64,000 nt of DNA from Burkholderia sp. Ax-1719 (GTDB lineage: Bacteria > Pseudomonadota > Gammaproteobacteria > Burkholderiales > Burkholderiaceae): contig NZ_VWWJ01000010.1 of NCBI RefSeq assembly GCF_011753055.1, positions 124,001 to 188,000 of the forward strand, given 5' to 3'. Made by a program: the position numbers and the translations under genes. The first letter of the stretch is position 1. Each line of letters opens with the position of its first letter. The notes below the pieces were generated by a model. The model searched no databases, had not been told where the DNA came from, and was given only the letters and a program-made list of their open reading frames with translations. Of this stretch, positions 17,182 through 25,207 are shown piece after piece.

Positions 17182-18282
17182 TCAAAAGAAAGTCGTAACG
17201 CCAATAGCAACGGCGAGTTGATTCGCGCCGCTCGACGCATCCGGCGCGCCGCCCACCACGGTGACAGTCGCCGGAATGACGGACGGATTGCTGCTGTGAT
17301 TGAGTGCCGCCACCAGATAGAGCATGGTGCGTTTGCTAAGCAGATAGTGCGTGCCGAGGTACGGCTCAATGATGGTCGCCGATTCGCCCGAGCGGCTACG
17401 ATCCCACGCGATGCCCACGCCCGCCCCGACCGTCATGAACGGTGTGACGTAGTAGTTGGCCGCGACTTCGAAGGGTCTCGCCATCGCCTGAGAGCCGGGA
17501 TAAACCGTTTCCTTCCCCTGCGAATAGTTCGCGAGCAAAGTCAGCCCGCCAATCGTATAAAGCGCACGAATCGAAAAGACATCGTTGGCGATCTGCGCGG
17601 TGCTGAAATTGTCGTGCGACCAGCCGACTCCCAGTTGCAATCCGCCATTCGTGTATTTCAGGTAAGCCGACTGCATGCTGTCATGGCGGTTATTGGCGCC
17701 AAAGCCATACATCACGCCGCCCGATACCGGGCCGAAGTTCTTCTCCCACTTGACCGAGTTATCGTACAGACCGTCGCCCGCGTGGTCGCTCACCGCTGGC
17801 GGCGGTGTGCCTGGCGTCGCACTGGTGAAACCCTCAAACCCGGCAGAAAGACCGCCTTCGATCATGATGGTCGAATTGAGGGGCATCGAGGCGTGCAGGA
17901 AGTCGAATTGTCGCCCGACTGTCACCGTCCCAAAGGTATCGCTGCGCAAGCCCACATACGATCCCCACAGCCAGAACGGGCTGAGACTCGTGCCGTTGTT
18001 AATGGAGAATTCCGATTCAAGCTGGAATATCGCCGATAAGCCTCCGCCGAGATCTTCGCTTCCTCGAAAGCCAAGCCGTGCCGGCACGCCTACGTTGCTC
18101 TCCATCTCAGCAAGCGCATGCCCAGCCGAATTGCTGACGTACTCCACGCCCGCGTCCACCATGCCATACAGCGACACGGAGCTTTGCGCATGGGCCTGAT
18201 CGCCGGCGCAACCGATTAGTGTGATGAGACTGGCTGCCGCGATGCGACAGGTGACGTTCCGTGCAGTACTCTCCATTGCCAT
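17182..18282 (-). CDS. Outer-membrane porin, Gram_neg_porin-like
   Basis: The 366-residue precursor has a signal peptide (cleaved near AGDQAHAQ) and begins the barrel with SSVSLYGMVDAGVEYVS. Porin hallmarks follow: RLGFRGSEDLGGGLSAIFQLESEFSI and SYVGLRSDTFGTVTVGRQFDF. The protein ends VAIGVTTFF with a terminal Phe. It is shorter and different in loops from the porin at 11945, suggesting another substrate. The gene follows the terminator at 18635-18656 of the upstream catabolic operon and has its own 350-bp upstream region with TGTCAACA-type dyads, so it is probably controlled separately by the GntR protein. Two start codons, ATG 18282 and ATG 18276, are possible. Confidence 0.92.
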   Translation of the reverse strand: MAMESTARNVTCRIAAASLITLIGCAGDQAHAQSSVSLYGMVDAGVEYVSNSAGHALAEMESNVGVPARLGFRGSEDLGGGLSAIFQLESEFSINNGTSLSPFWLWGSYVGLRSDTFGTVTVGRQFDFLHASMPLNSTIMIEGGLSAGFEGFTSATPGTPPPAVSDHAGDGLYDNSVKWEKNFGPVSGGVMYGFGANNRHDSMQSAYLKYTNGGLQLGVGWSHDNFSTAQIANDVFSIRALYTIGGLTLLANYSQGKETVYPGSQAMARPFEVAANYYVTPFMTVGAGVGIAWDRSRSGESATIIEPYLGTHYLLSKRTMLYLVAALNHSSNPSVIPATVTVVGGAPDASSGANQLAVAIGVTTFF

Positions 18283-18461
18283 TGTCCAGTTTATCGATTG
18301 AAAAACTTTCCTCTGATATTTCCGCGATTTTTATATTGGTGTACTGATTAATTTCCTGCATCGCGGGTCTCGCACCAGCTGCCGGGGTCTAATCCATCGG
18401 GCCTACGCCGATCACGATCGGTGCGCAGCGCTGGTTCGCAAAACAATATTTCCGCGACGCA

Positions 18462-18477
18462 AAACTGTCAACAGTTT
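18462..18477. promoter_or_regulatory. Near-perfect 16-bp palindrome AAACTGTCAACAGTTT
   Basis: The arms AAACTGT and ACAGTTT are exact inverted repeats around a CA centre. It lies about 180 bp upstream of the porin start at 18282 and shares the TGTCAACA core with 16033-16044. Confidence 0.5.
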
Positions 18478-18548
18478 GAGATCGATGAAAGGACAGTAGA
18501 TACCCCTGGATACCAAAAATCGGCCGTATCGAGGTTATATCGACGGAT

Positions 18549-18560
18549 AGTGTTGACACT
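18549..18560. promoter_or_regulatory. Dyad AGTGTTGACACT, second candidate operator upstream of porin
   Basis: The outer arms AGTGT and ACACT are inverted repeats around TG. The site is 75 bp downstream of the terminator side of the catabolic operon and about 270 bp upstream of the porin start. It is the best match to the site next to the monooxygenase start. Confidence 0.45.
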
Positions 18561-18634
18561 CAATCAGAGTGATCGGGTCGAGGAGCGTATGAACTCGACG
18601 CAAAGAATCGACGAGGGTTTTCGATTCACCATGC

Positions 18635-18656
18635 AAAAAAGCCCCTTACGGGGCTT
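18635..18656 (-). terminator. Rho-independent terminator of the catabolic operon
   Basis: AAGCCCC (18639-18645) pairs with GGGGCTT (18650-18656) over a 4-base loop. AAAAAA at 18635-18640 gives the T-run on the minus strand. It lies 22 bp after the stop of the last operon gene at 18678. Confidence 0.88.
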
Positions 18657-18677
18657 GCTGGGGCAATTCGCGCGGCT

Positions 18678-19064
18678 TTACAGTGTCGTTGCCTGGAAAC
18701 TCACCTGACGCCATGTGTCGGTGTCGAACCGCCAAACCTGCGTCGTCATGATGTGCATGTCCGAGCGCTGGCCGGTCGCGCTGATTTCGATCGACTGCCT
18801 CAGCGGCCCGGTCGCAACGGCGAGCTGATCATAGACGCGCACATCCAGATGCGCGCGCTCCGCCGAAAGAAAGCGGATCGCGCCACCTACCATCGCCAGA
18901 TAGGCTTTTTTGTCATCGGTCTTGCCGTTGGCGTGAACGTGAACGACATCGTCCGAGACAAGACGATCCAATGTGTCGATATCCGCCGCCACCAGCGCGC
19001 GGCAGCGGGCCGCTTCCAGCCTGATTACTTCGTCGCGTACAGAAGCCTCGTTGTGTATCGTCAT
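18678..19064 (-). CDS. NTF2-like protein (DUF4440/SnoaL type), last gene of the catabolic operon
   Basis: The 128-residue protein matches small NTF2-fold enzymes. The helix DEVIRLEAARCRALVAADIDTLDRLVSDDVVHVHANG is followed by strands ending in MTTQVWRFDTDTWRQVSFQATTL. There is no signal peptide. It follows the FAH gene by 15 bp and precedes a strong terminator, so it closes the 26461-18678 operon. Proteins of this size class often act as isomerases or dehydratases, or help a neighbouring enzyme. The precise step here is not known. It is not closely similar to the two longer NTF2-like proteins at 13177-14564. Confidence 0.8.
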   Translation of the reverse strand: MTIHNEASVRDEVIRLEAARCRALVAADIDTLDRLVSDDVVHVHANGKTDDKKAYLAMVGGAIRFLSAERAHLDVRVYDQLAVATGPLRQSIEISATGQRSDMHIMTTQVWRFDTDTWRQVSFQATTL

Positions 19065-19079
19065 AGGTGTGTTCCGCCT

Positions 19080-19943
19080 TTATGCAGGTTCAACCTGCAC
19101 TACGTTTTCTATGGCGCCAATGCCGTCGATCTCCACTTTCATCCGGTCGCCCGCGCGCAGCCAACGTGCGGGCTTCATCGCCACGCCAACGCCGCCAGGC
19201 GTTCCGGTCAGAATCAGGTCGCCGGGTTCCAGCGTCATCGCCTTGGAAAGATGCTCCACCTGGGCGTAACAATCGAAGATCAATTGCGCAGTGTTCGAAT
19301 CCTGACGTTTCTCGCCATTCACGAAGCAGCGGATGCCCAGCGCGTGGGGATCGGCGACAGAATCAGCCGTCACGATCCACGGACCGAATGGCGCATGCGT
19401 ATCGAACGACTTGCCGATCGTGAACTGCGAAGTCTGCAATTGCCAGTCGCGCACGCTGACGTCATTCGCCACGCAGTAGCCGAAAATCACCTCATGCGCG
19501 CGCTCGCGCGGCACATGGCGACAACGCTTGCCAATCACGAAGGCGAGTTCGGCCTCGTAGTCCAGTTGCGTCGATACGCGCGGCAATTCGACCGGTGCAA
19601 ACGGCCCCGTCGCGGAAGTCGGCATCTTGGCGAACCACAACTGCTGCTCGGGTCGAGCCATGCCCGACTCCTCCACGTGATCGGCGTAATTCAAACCGAT
19701 GCCGAGGATTTTGCCGGGCCGCTTCACCGGCGCCAGCAGCGTGACCTCTTCCAGCGCGACGTCCGCGCGGCGTGACCCGGCAAGCGTTGCGAGCCGTTCA
19801 CGCCACTCAGGCCAGGCGTCGATCAACGCAATCATCTCGCGCGGCGCTTCAGGCAGATGGCGCGCAATGTCGATGACGCCAGAGTCCACCACCAGTCCGA
19901 TGGCGGGCGTAGCGCCTTCGGCGCTAAATGTGACGAGTTTCAT
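19080..19943 (-). CDS. Fumarylacetoacetate hydrolase (FAH)-family hydrolase/hydratase
   Basis: The 287-residue protein has the complete FAH fold. The N-terminal part resembles 2-hydroxyhepta-2,4-diene-dioate isomerase/fumarylpyruvate hydrolase. The entry motif is KILGIGLNYADHVEESG. The metal-binding acidic residues are in LDYEAELAFVIGKRC and GYCVANDVSVRDWQ, and the later motif is LEPGDLILTGTPGGVGVAM. Enzymes of this family hydrolyse or hydrate the acyl-pyruvate product of ring cleavage and release pyruvate. It lies 15 bp downstream of the VOC dioxygenase-like gene, in the expected pathway order, and the same operon carries a pyruvate dehydrogenase E1/E2 pair that would consume the pyruvate. 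The exact substrate is unknown. Confidence 0.9.
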   Translation of the reverse strand: MKLVTFSAEGATPAIGLVVDSGVIDIARHLPEAPREMIALIDAWPEWRERLATLAGSRRADVALEEVTLLAPVKRPGKILGIGLNYADHVEESGMARPEQQLWFAKMPTSATGPFAPVELPRVSTQLDYEAELAFVIGKRCRHVPRERAHEVIFGYCVANDVSVRDWQLQTSQFTIGKSFDTHAPFGPWIVTADSVADPHALGIRCFVNGEKRQDSNTAQLIFDCYAQVEHLSKAMTLEPGDLILTGTPGGVGVAMKPARWLRAGDRMKVEIDGIGAIENVVQVEPA

Positions 19944-19958
19944 ATTGCGACCCTCGGC

Positions 19959-20540
19959 TTAAAGAAATGTCGACTTGCCGGTAGCGGCTGTACCGACTGC
20001 GCTCAATTCGGCATCGCTCGCCCCCGACTTCCACATCCGCACCAGTTCGTCCGGATCGAATTCCACGCCGATTGGGTTGTCCGCAAAGGCCTCCGAATGA
20101 AAATACGCACCCGGATCCGCGCCGTTATCGGATTGCAATTCGATGTCGTTGCCTTCGGGATCGCGATAGTAGAACGACGTGGTCGGACCGTGATTGATGC
20201 ACCAGAACGGCATGATGCCAAGCGGCTTGAGACGGTCGTAAGTCGCCAGCAGATCGCCAACGCGGTCGTAGCTATAGGCAACGTGGTGGACGCCCGCCGT
20301 CTCGCCGCCCTTGGCCGGAATATCGGGCATATTGAAGAACGCGAGCCGGTGGTGCTCGTCGTCGTAAGTGATGAAGGTGAGGATGTTGTCCTCGAATACG
20401 AGCCGCGCCTCGAATAGCTTCATGTACCACGCGACGGTCTCCGCGCGCCGTGCGCAGCGGTAGACCAGATGGGCCATTCGAGCAGGCACGATGCGCGCGG
20501 CCGTGCCTGTGACGTTTGAGGTGGATTCCAGTGTCGTCAT
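19959..20540 (-). CDS. VOC-family (glyoxalase/bleomycin-type) protein, probable extradiol ring-cleavage dioxygenase
   Basis: The 193-residue protein is one vicinal-oxygen-chelate module. The three expected metal ligands are visible: His in RMAHLVYRC (residue 24 or so), His in GVHHVAYSYDRVGDLL (near 95) and Glu in PEGNDIELQSD (near 145). The phrase HGPTTSFYYRDPEGNDIELQ is typical of single-domain 2,3-dihydroxybiphenyl or catechol 2,3-dioxygenase-like proteins. A C-terminal tail (AYFHSEAFADNPIGVEFDPDELVRMWKSG) also fits that class. It lies between the E2 and FAH genes of the operon, with 40 bp and 15 bp gaps. Ring cleavage is the favoured role, but a lyase or isomerase is possible because VOC proteins vary. 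Confidence 0.8.
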   Translation of the reverse strand: MTTLESTSNVTGTAARIVPARMAHLVYRCARRAETVAWYMKLFEARLVFEDNILTFITYDDEHHRLAFFNMPDIPAKGGETAGVHHVAYSYDRVGDLLATYDRLKPLGIMPFWCINHGPTTSFYYRDPEGNDIELQSDNGADPGAYFHSEAFADNPIGVEFDPDELVRMWKSGASDAELSAVGTAATGKSTFL

Positions 20541-20580
20541 GCTTGTCTCCTTTGCTGTGTTTGACTGATGAAAGGCCGCA

Positions 20581-21867
20581 TCAAAGCAGGACGCGGCGGA
20601 AGTCGGCCATCAACGTGGCCAGGTAGGCGAGGAAGCGGCCGGCCTCTGCGCCGTCTACCGCACGGTGATCCCATGAAAGCGAAAGCGGAAGAATCAGACG
20701 CGGATCGAATGCATTGCCGTTCCAGACCGGCTGCGTCGCGGCGCGACCCACACCCAGGATCGCCACTTCGGGCGCATTGATGATGGGTGTGAAGTGCGTT
20801 CCGCCAATGCCGCCCAGCGAGGAAATCGACATCGACCCGCCCTGCATCTGCGCTGCGGTGAGTTTTCCCTCGCGGGCCAGTGCGGCGAGTTCGGCCATTT
20901 CCGTCGCGATGGCGGCAAGGCCCTTGCGGTCGGCATCGCGGATGACCGGCACCACGAGGCCATTGGGCGTGTCTGCTGCGAAGCCAATATGGAAATACTG
21001 CTTCTGCACCACCTCCTGTCCATCGAGGCTCACGTTGAACTGCGGGAAGCGCTGTAGCGCCGCAACGCAAGCCTTGATCAGAAACGCCAGCATCGTCACG
21101 CGTGCCGCACCTTCTTTGGATTCGCGATTCAATGTCGTGCGCAATGATTCGAGTTCCGTCACATCCGCCTGATCGAAGTTAGTGACATGCGGAATCGTGA
21201 CCCAGTTGCGATGGAGATTGGCTCCGGAAATCTTCCTGATGCGCGAGAGCGGCCTGCGCTCCACGGGTCCGAACTTCGAGAAATCCACCTGCGGCCACGG
21301 CAGGATGTCCAGTCCCGTGGTATGCGCTTGCGCAGGCGTCGGCGCGGGCGTCGTTAAAACGCCCTTTGCGTGAGCCAGCACATCCTCACGCAGCACACGT
21401 GCATGGCGGCCACTGCCCTGCACCTGCGCCAGATTCACGCCGAGTTCGCGCGCCAGCTTGCGTACCGATGGACCCGCCGCGACTGCGGGCGCCGCCTGAA
21501 ACCCAGCAAGCGGCGCTGGCGCGCTGGGCGTGGGTTCATCGGCACGCGATACCAGCTCCACCGACGTTCGTTGTACTGATGAATCTATGTGCGCTTCAAC
21601 CGTTATCTCAGCGGCCACGTTTTCGACCGGCGCGGTGTCGAATTCAACGTGAGCGATCAACGTTCCCTGCGAAACGAGATCGCCGGGCTTGAGCAAAACC
21701 TCGCGTATCGTCCCGGCGAACGATGAGGGTACGTCCATCGTCGCCTTGTCCGATTCGAGCGTCACGAGCGGCTGCTCCATGGTCACGATATCCCCGGCGC
21801 GAACCAGCACCTCGATCACGGGAATATCCCGGTAGTCGCCGATATCAGGGACTCTCAACTGCTGCAT
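20581..21867 (-). CDS. aceF: Dihydrolipoyl acetyltransferase (pyruvate dehydrogenase E2)
   Basis: The 428-residue protein has the E2 order. One lipoyl domain (residues 1-80) carries the lipoyl-lysine in TLESDKATMDVPSS. A peripheral subunit-binding domain is near 125-160 (PSVRKLARELGVNLAQVQGSG). The catalytic domain has RNWVTIPHVTNFDQADVTELE and the active-site motif SWDHRAVDGAEAGRF near the C terminus. The single lipoyl domain is shorter than E. coli AceF, which has three. It follows aceE by 30 bp on the same strand. No E3 (lipoamide dehydrogenase) gene is present in the operon, so E3 must come from elsewhere in the genome. Confidence 0.95.
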   Translation of the reverse strand: MQQLRVPDIGDYRDIPVIEVLVRAGDIVTMEQPLVTLESDKATMDVPSSFAGTIREVLLKPGDLVSQGTLIAHVEFDTAPVENVAAEITVEAHIDSSVQRTSVELVSRADEPTPSAPAPLAGFQAAPAVAAGPSVRKLARELGVNLAQVQGSGRHARVLREDVLAHAKGVLTTPAPTPAQAHTTGLDILPWPQVDFSKFGPVERRPLSRIRKISGANLHRNWVTIPHVTNFDQADVTELESLRTTLNRESKEGAARVTMLAFLIKACVAALQRFPQFNVSLDGQEVVQKQYFHIGFAADTPNGLVVPVIRDADRKGLAAIATEMAELAALAREGKLTAAQMQGGSMSISSLGGIGGTHFTPIINAPEVAILGVGRAATQPVWNGNAFDPRLILPLSLSWDHRAVDGAEAGRFLAYLATLMADFRRVLL

Positions 21868-21897
21868 ATCCGATCCTCTATATGGGTCTGGTTTGAA

Positions 21898-24570
21898 TTA
21901 CCGGCTCCACGGCGCGGCATGGCCGGCGTCGATTTCGTAGCGCAACTTCGCTTCGGCATGCTTTGCCGGATCGACCTGCGCCAACGCGGCCAGCGCGATA
22001 TGCCAGCGATCCACCTCGAAGAAGCGTCGCAAGGCGCCGCGCGTATCGCTGCGGCCAAATCCGTCCGTGCCCAGCGCCGTGTAAGGCGCTTGCACGTACG
22101 ACCCAATCAATTGCGCATAGGCGCGAACGTAGTCGCTCGCAGCAATTACCGGAGCTTGACCGGCGAGACAGCGCGTCAAGTGACTTTCGCGCGGCGCACC
22201 GGCTCCGTACAGGCGCTCGCGCTCCACCTCGCGCGCCTCACGGGCCAGTTCGGAGAAACTCGTCACGCTCCAGATTTCCGATGCCACGCCCCAGTCGCTG
22301 GCGAGCAGGTCGGCCGCTGCGATCACCTCGCGCAGAATCGCCCCGGAGCCAAGCAGCCGCATAACGGGTTCGCCTTCTCCACGCACGCCGTAGCGCCGCA
22401 TGCCGCGAATGATGTCTTCGTATTCGGCAGGCTCGACCGCTTCGTGCACGTAGTTCTCGTTGGTCACCGTGAGGTAGTAGAACTCGTCGTGCTGCTGATC
22501 CAGCATGCGGCGCGCACCGTGATCGACGATCACTGCCATCTCGCCGGCGAAAGCCGGGTCATAGGCCCGGCAATTGGGCACCGCGGCGGCCATCACATGG
22601 CTGGTGCCATCCTGGTGTTGCAGACCTTCGCCGGAGAGCGTCGTGCGCCCTGCCGTCGCGCCGATCAGGAAGCCGCGCGCACGCTGGTCCGCAGCGGCCC
22701 AGATGAGGTCGCCCACGCGCTGGAAACCGAACATTGAGTAGTAGATATAGAACGGCAACATGGCCACGCCGTTCACGCTGTACGAGGTGGCGGCCGCCGT
22801 CCACGACGAGATCGCGCCAGCCTCGGTGATGCCTTCCTCCAGCAACTGTCCGTCCTTCGATTCCTTGTAATAGAGCATCGAGCCCGCGTCTTCCGGCTCG
22901 TAAAGCTGCCCTTGCGGCGAATAGATGCCCACTTGCCGGAACAGGCTCGCCATGCCGAACGTACGCGCCTCGTCTGCCACGATAGGCACGATGCGCGGTC
23001 CCAGATCGCGCTCCTTCAGCAGATTCGTGAACACGCGCACCAGCGCCGTGGTGGTGGAGTTTTCGCGCGCGTCGGGGGACAGCGCGAATTGCGCGTAGCT
23101 TGCGAGCGGCGGCACGACAAGCGGTTCGGCGTGCGTCGCCCGGCGGGGCATATAGCCGCCCAGTGCCTCGCGGCGTTCGCGCAGATAGCGCAGTTCCGCA
23201 CTGTCTTCCGCGGGCCGGTAGAACGTCATATTGGCCAGTTGCTCGTCGTCGAGCGGCAGCGCAAAGCGATCGCGGAACGCCTTGAGCGCCTCGACGTCCA
23301 GTTTCTTCTGCTGGTGCGCCGTATTGCGCGACTCGCCCGCCTCCCCCATGCCATAGCCCTTTTTGGTCTTGGCAAGAATCACGGTGGGACGGCCGCGATG
23401 CACCGCGGCTTGCGCAAACGCTGCGTACAGCTTGCGGAAGTCATGTCCGCCGCGCCGCAAGCCGTCGATCTCTTCAGGCGTCATGTGCGAAACAAGTGCC
23501 TGCAGTTCCGGATCGAGATCGAAGAAATGCGCGCGGTTGTACGCGCCGTCGTTGGCCCCCAGCGTCTGGTACTGGCCGTCTACCGTTTCCGCGAAGCGGC
23601 GCAGCAGAACATGATGGCGGTCGCGTGCGAACAGCGCGTCCCAGTCGGAACCCCACACAACCTTGATGACGTTCCAGCCCGCGCCGGTAAACAGCGATTC
23701 GAGCTCCTGAATGATCTGACCGTTGCCGCGCACCGGTCCATCCAGCCGTTGAAGGTTGCAATTGATCACGAAGGTCAGGTTGTCCAGCCCTTCGCGCGCG
23801 GCCAGCGAGAGCGCTGCGATCGATTCCGGCTCGTCCATCTCGCCATCGCCGAACACGCCCCACACGCGCCGATGCGCTGTGCCCGCAATCGCGCGATGTT
23901 CGAGGTAGCGAAGAAAACGCGCCTGGTAAATCGCACTGATTGGACCGATCCCCATGGATCCCGTCGGGAACTGCCAGAAGTCAGGCATTAACCAGGGGTG
24001 CGGGTAGGAACACAGCCCCCCGCCATCGACTTCCTGGCGATAGCGCTCCAGTTGGCCTCCATCGAGACGCCCTTCGAGAAACGCACGCGCGTACACGCCC
24101 GGCGCAGAATGCGGCTGGAAATAAACCAGATCGCCCCTTGTGGTGTCGTTGTCGGCACGAAAGAAGTGGTTGAAACCCACCTCGAAGATTTCCGCGGCCG
24201 ATGCATAGCTCGCAATATGGCCGCCCAGTTCACCATAGGCCTTGTTGGCCTTGGCGACCATTGCCAGCGCGTTCCACCGGATGATCGACGTGATGCGCTC
24301 CTCCATCGCAAGATTGCCGGGAAACGCCGGCTGATCTTCAACCGCGATGGTGTTCTGGTACAGCGAATAAGGGTGCGCCGCAGGCGACACGCCAAGATGG
24401 CTCGCATGTTCTGCGAGCCGCTGCAGCAGAAAGGTCACGCGATCCACACCCGATACGCGGGCCACCGCTTCGAGCGCATCGAGCCATTCCGACGTTTCCT
24501 GCGTATCGGCATCCTGTTCGACGTGGCGCGTGAGCGCGTCATGCAAAACCTGTTGGGGATCGGACTTCAT
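21898..24570 (-). CDS. aceE: Pyruvate dehydrogenase E1, homodimeric AceE type
   Basis: The 890-residue protein matches the AceE length (E. coli 887). The thiamine-diphosphate motif is GDGEMDEPESIAALSLAAREGLDNL...NCNLQRLDG. The N terminus has the AceE wording EWLDALEAVARVSG, NTIAVEDQPAFPGNLAMEERI and SYASAAEIFEVGFNHFFR. Later, GRTTLSGEGLQHQDGTSH is conserved. It decarboxylates pyruvate and acetylates the lipoyl group of the E2 encoded just downstream. Its placement inside a seven-gene ring-degradation operon, with the flavin reductase 80 bp upstream, suggests an inducible second PDH that handles pyruvate released by the FAH-type step. Confidence 0.96.
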   Translation of the reverse strand: MKSDPQQVLHDALTRHVEQDADTQETSEWLDALEAVARVSGVDRVTFLLQRLAEHASHLGVSPAAHPYSLYQNTIAVEDQPAFPGNLAMEERITSIIRWNALAMVAKANKAYGELGGHIASYASAAEIFEVGFNHFFRADNDTTRGDLVYFQPHSAPGVYARAFLEGRLDGGQLERYRQEVDGGGLCSYPHPWLMPDFWQFPTGSMGIGPISAIYQARFLRYLEHRAIAGTAHRRVWGVFGDGEMDEPESIAALSLAAREGLDNLTFVINCNLQRLDGPVRGNGQIIQELESLFTGAGWNVIKVVWGSDWDALFARDRHHVLLRRFAETVDGQYQTLGANDGAYNRAHFFDLDPELQALVSHMTPEEIDGLRRGGHDFRKLYAAFAQAAVHRGRPTVILAKTKKGYGMGEAGESRNTAHQQKKLDVEALKAFRDRFALPLDDEQLANMTFYRPAEDSAELRYLRERREALGGYMPRRATHAEPLVVPPLASYAQFALSPDARENSTTTALVRVFTNLLKERDLGPRIVPIVADEARTFGMASLFRQVGIYSPQGQLYEPEDAGSMLYYKESKDGQLLEEGITEAGAISSWTAAATSYSVNGVAMLPFYIYYSMFGFQRVGDLIWAAADQRARGFLIGATAGRTTLSGEGLQHQDGTSHVMAAAVPNCRAYDPAFAGEMAVIVDHGARRMLDQQHDEFYYLTVTNENYVHEAVEPAEYEDIIRGMRRYGVRGEGEPVMRLLGSGAILREVIAAADLLASDWGVASEIWSVTSFSELAREAREVERERLYGAGAPRESHLTRCLAGQAPVIAASDYVRAYAQLIGSYVQAPYTALGTDGFGRSDTRGALRRFFEVDRWHIALAALAQVDPAKHAEAKLRYEIDAGHAAPWSR

Positions 24571-24650
24571 GGATTGTTCCGGATAGAGGTTTTTTGTTAC
24601 GTATAACTAACTGATAAAACGAGAAACGTGGTTCGATATTCCGATGTTCG

Positions 24651-25205
24651 TTACCAACCTTCGATGCATCCGTTCGCGGACGCCATTGGCGAGCGTGCAT
24701 GCATTTGCTGGTACTTTCCGCTGTAGAACACGAGCGGCCGCCGCTGTGTTCCATGACGGATATGTTCCAGCTCGCCGATATAAAGCAGATGATCGCCAGC
24801 AGGATGCACGTCCACCGCGCGCGCGACCAGTTGCACGAGGCTGCCCTCCAGCAACGGCGTCCCTTCGTGCTCGCCGAATGGCACTTCGAGATCGTCCTGG
24901 GGACGCCCGCCAAAGTGGGCGCTCAAAGCACGCTGGTCTTCCGCCAGAAAATTGATGCCAAATCGCACGCCATGCTCGACCCACTGGTTAAAACGCGAAG
25001 CCTTGCGCACGGAGACGAGCACGAGCGGCGGCTCCAGCGAGACGGACATGAAAGCGTTCGCCGTCATGCCCGCAGCTTGACCGTCCGCGCGATAAGTGAC
25101 GACGGTTACGCCGGTGGCGAAAAGGCCCATCGTCGCGCGGAGCAGCTTCGCGTCGATACGCGATTCCACCGTTGACGAGGTAACTAACTGAGCGGCTGCA
25201 CTCAT
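24651..25205 (-). CDS. Flavin reductase component of a two-component monooxygenase (HpaC/HsaB-like)
   Basis: The 184-residue protein has the FMN-binding split-barrel fold: LLRATMGLFATGVTVVTYRADGQAAGMTANAFMSVSLEPPLVLVSV, KASRFNQWVEHGVRFGINFLAEDQRALSAHFGG and DHLLYIGELEHIRHGTQRRPLVFYSGKY. It supplies reduced flavin to a partner oxygenase, most likely the product of the adjacent gene 25208-26461, whose stop is 2 bp upstream of this ATG. ATG 25205 gives a normal family length; the longer frame to 25373 would run inside the oxygenase gene. The window has two oxygenases and only one reductase, so it may also serve 14730-15965. Confidence 0.92.
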   Translation of the reverse strand: MSAAAQLVTSSTVESRIDAKLLRATMGLFATGVTVVTYRADGQAAGMTANAFMSVSLEPPLVLVSVRKASRFNQWVEHGVRFGINFLAEDQRALSAHFGGRPQDDLEVPFGEHEGTPLLEGSLVQLVARAVDVHPAGDHLLYIGELEHIRHGTQRRPLVFYSGKYQQMHARSPMASANGCIEGW

Positions 25206-25207
25206 GA

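Larger units (their letters stand above)
18283..18634. other. Gene-free upstream region of the porin gene
   Basis: About 350 bp without a credible gene. It holds two operator-like dyads (18462-18477 and 18549-18560) and must contain the minus-strand porin promoter. Nothing else was recognised. Confidence 0.6.
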
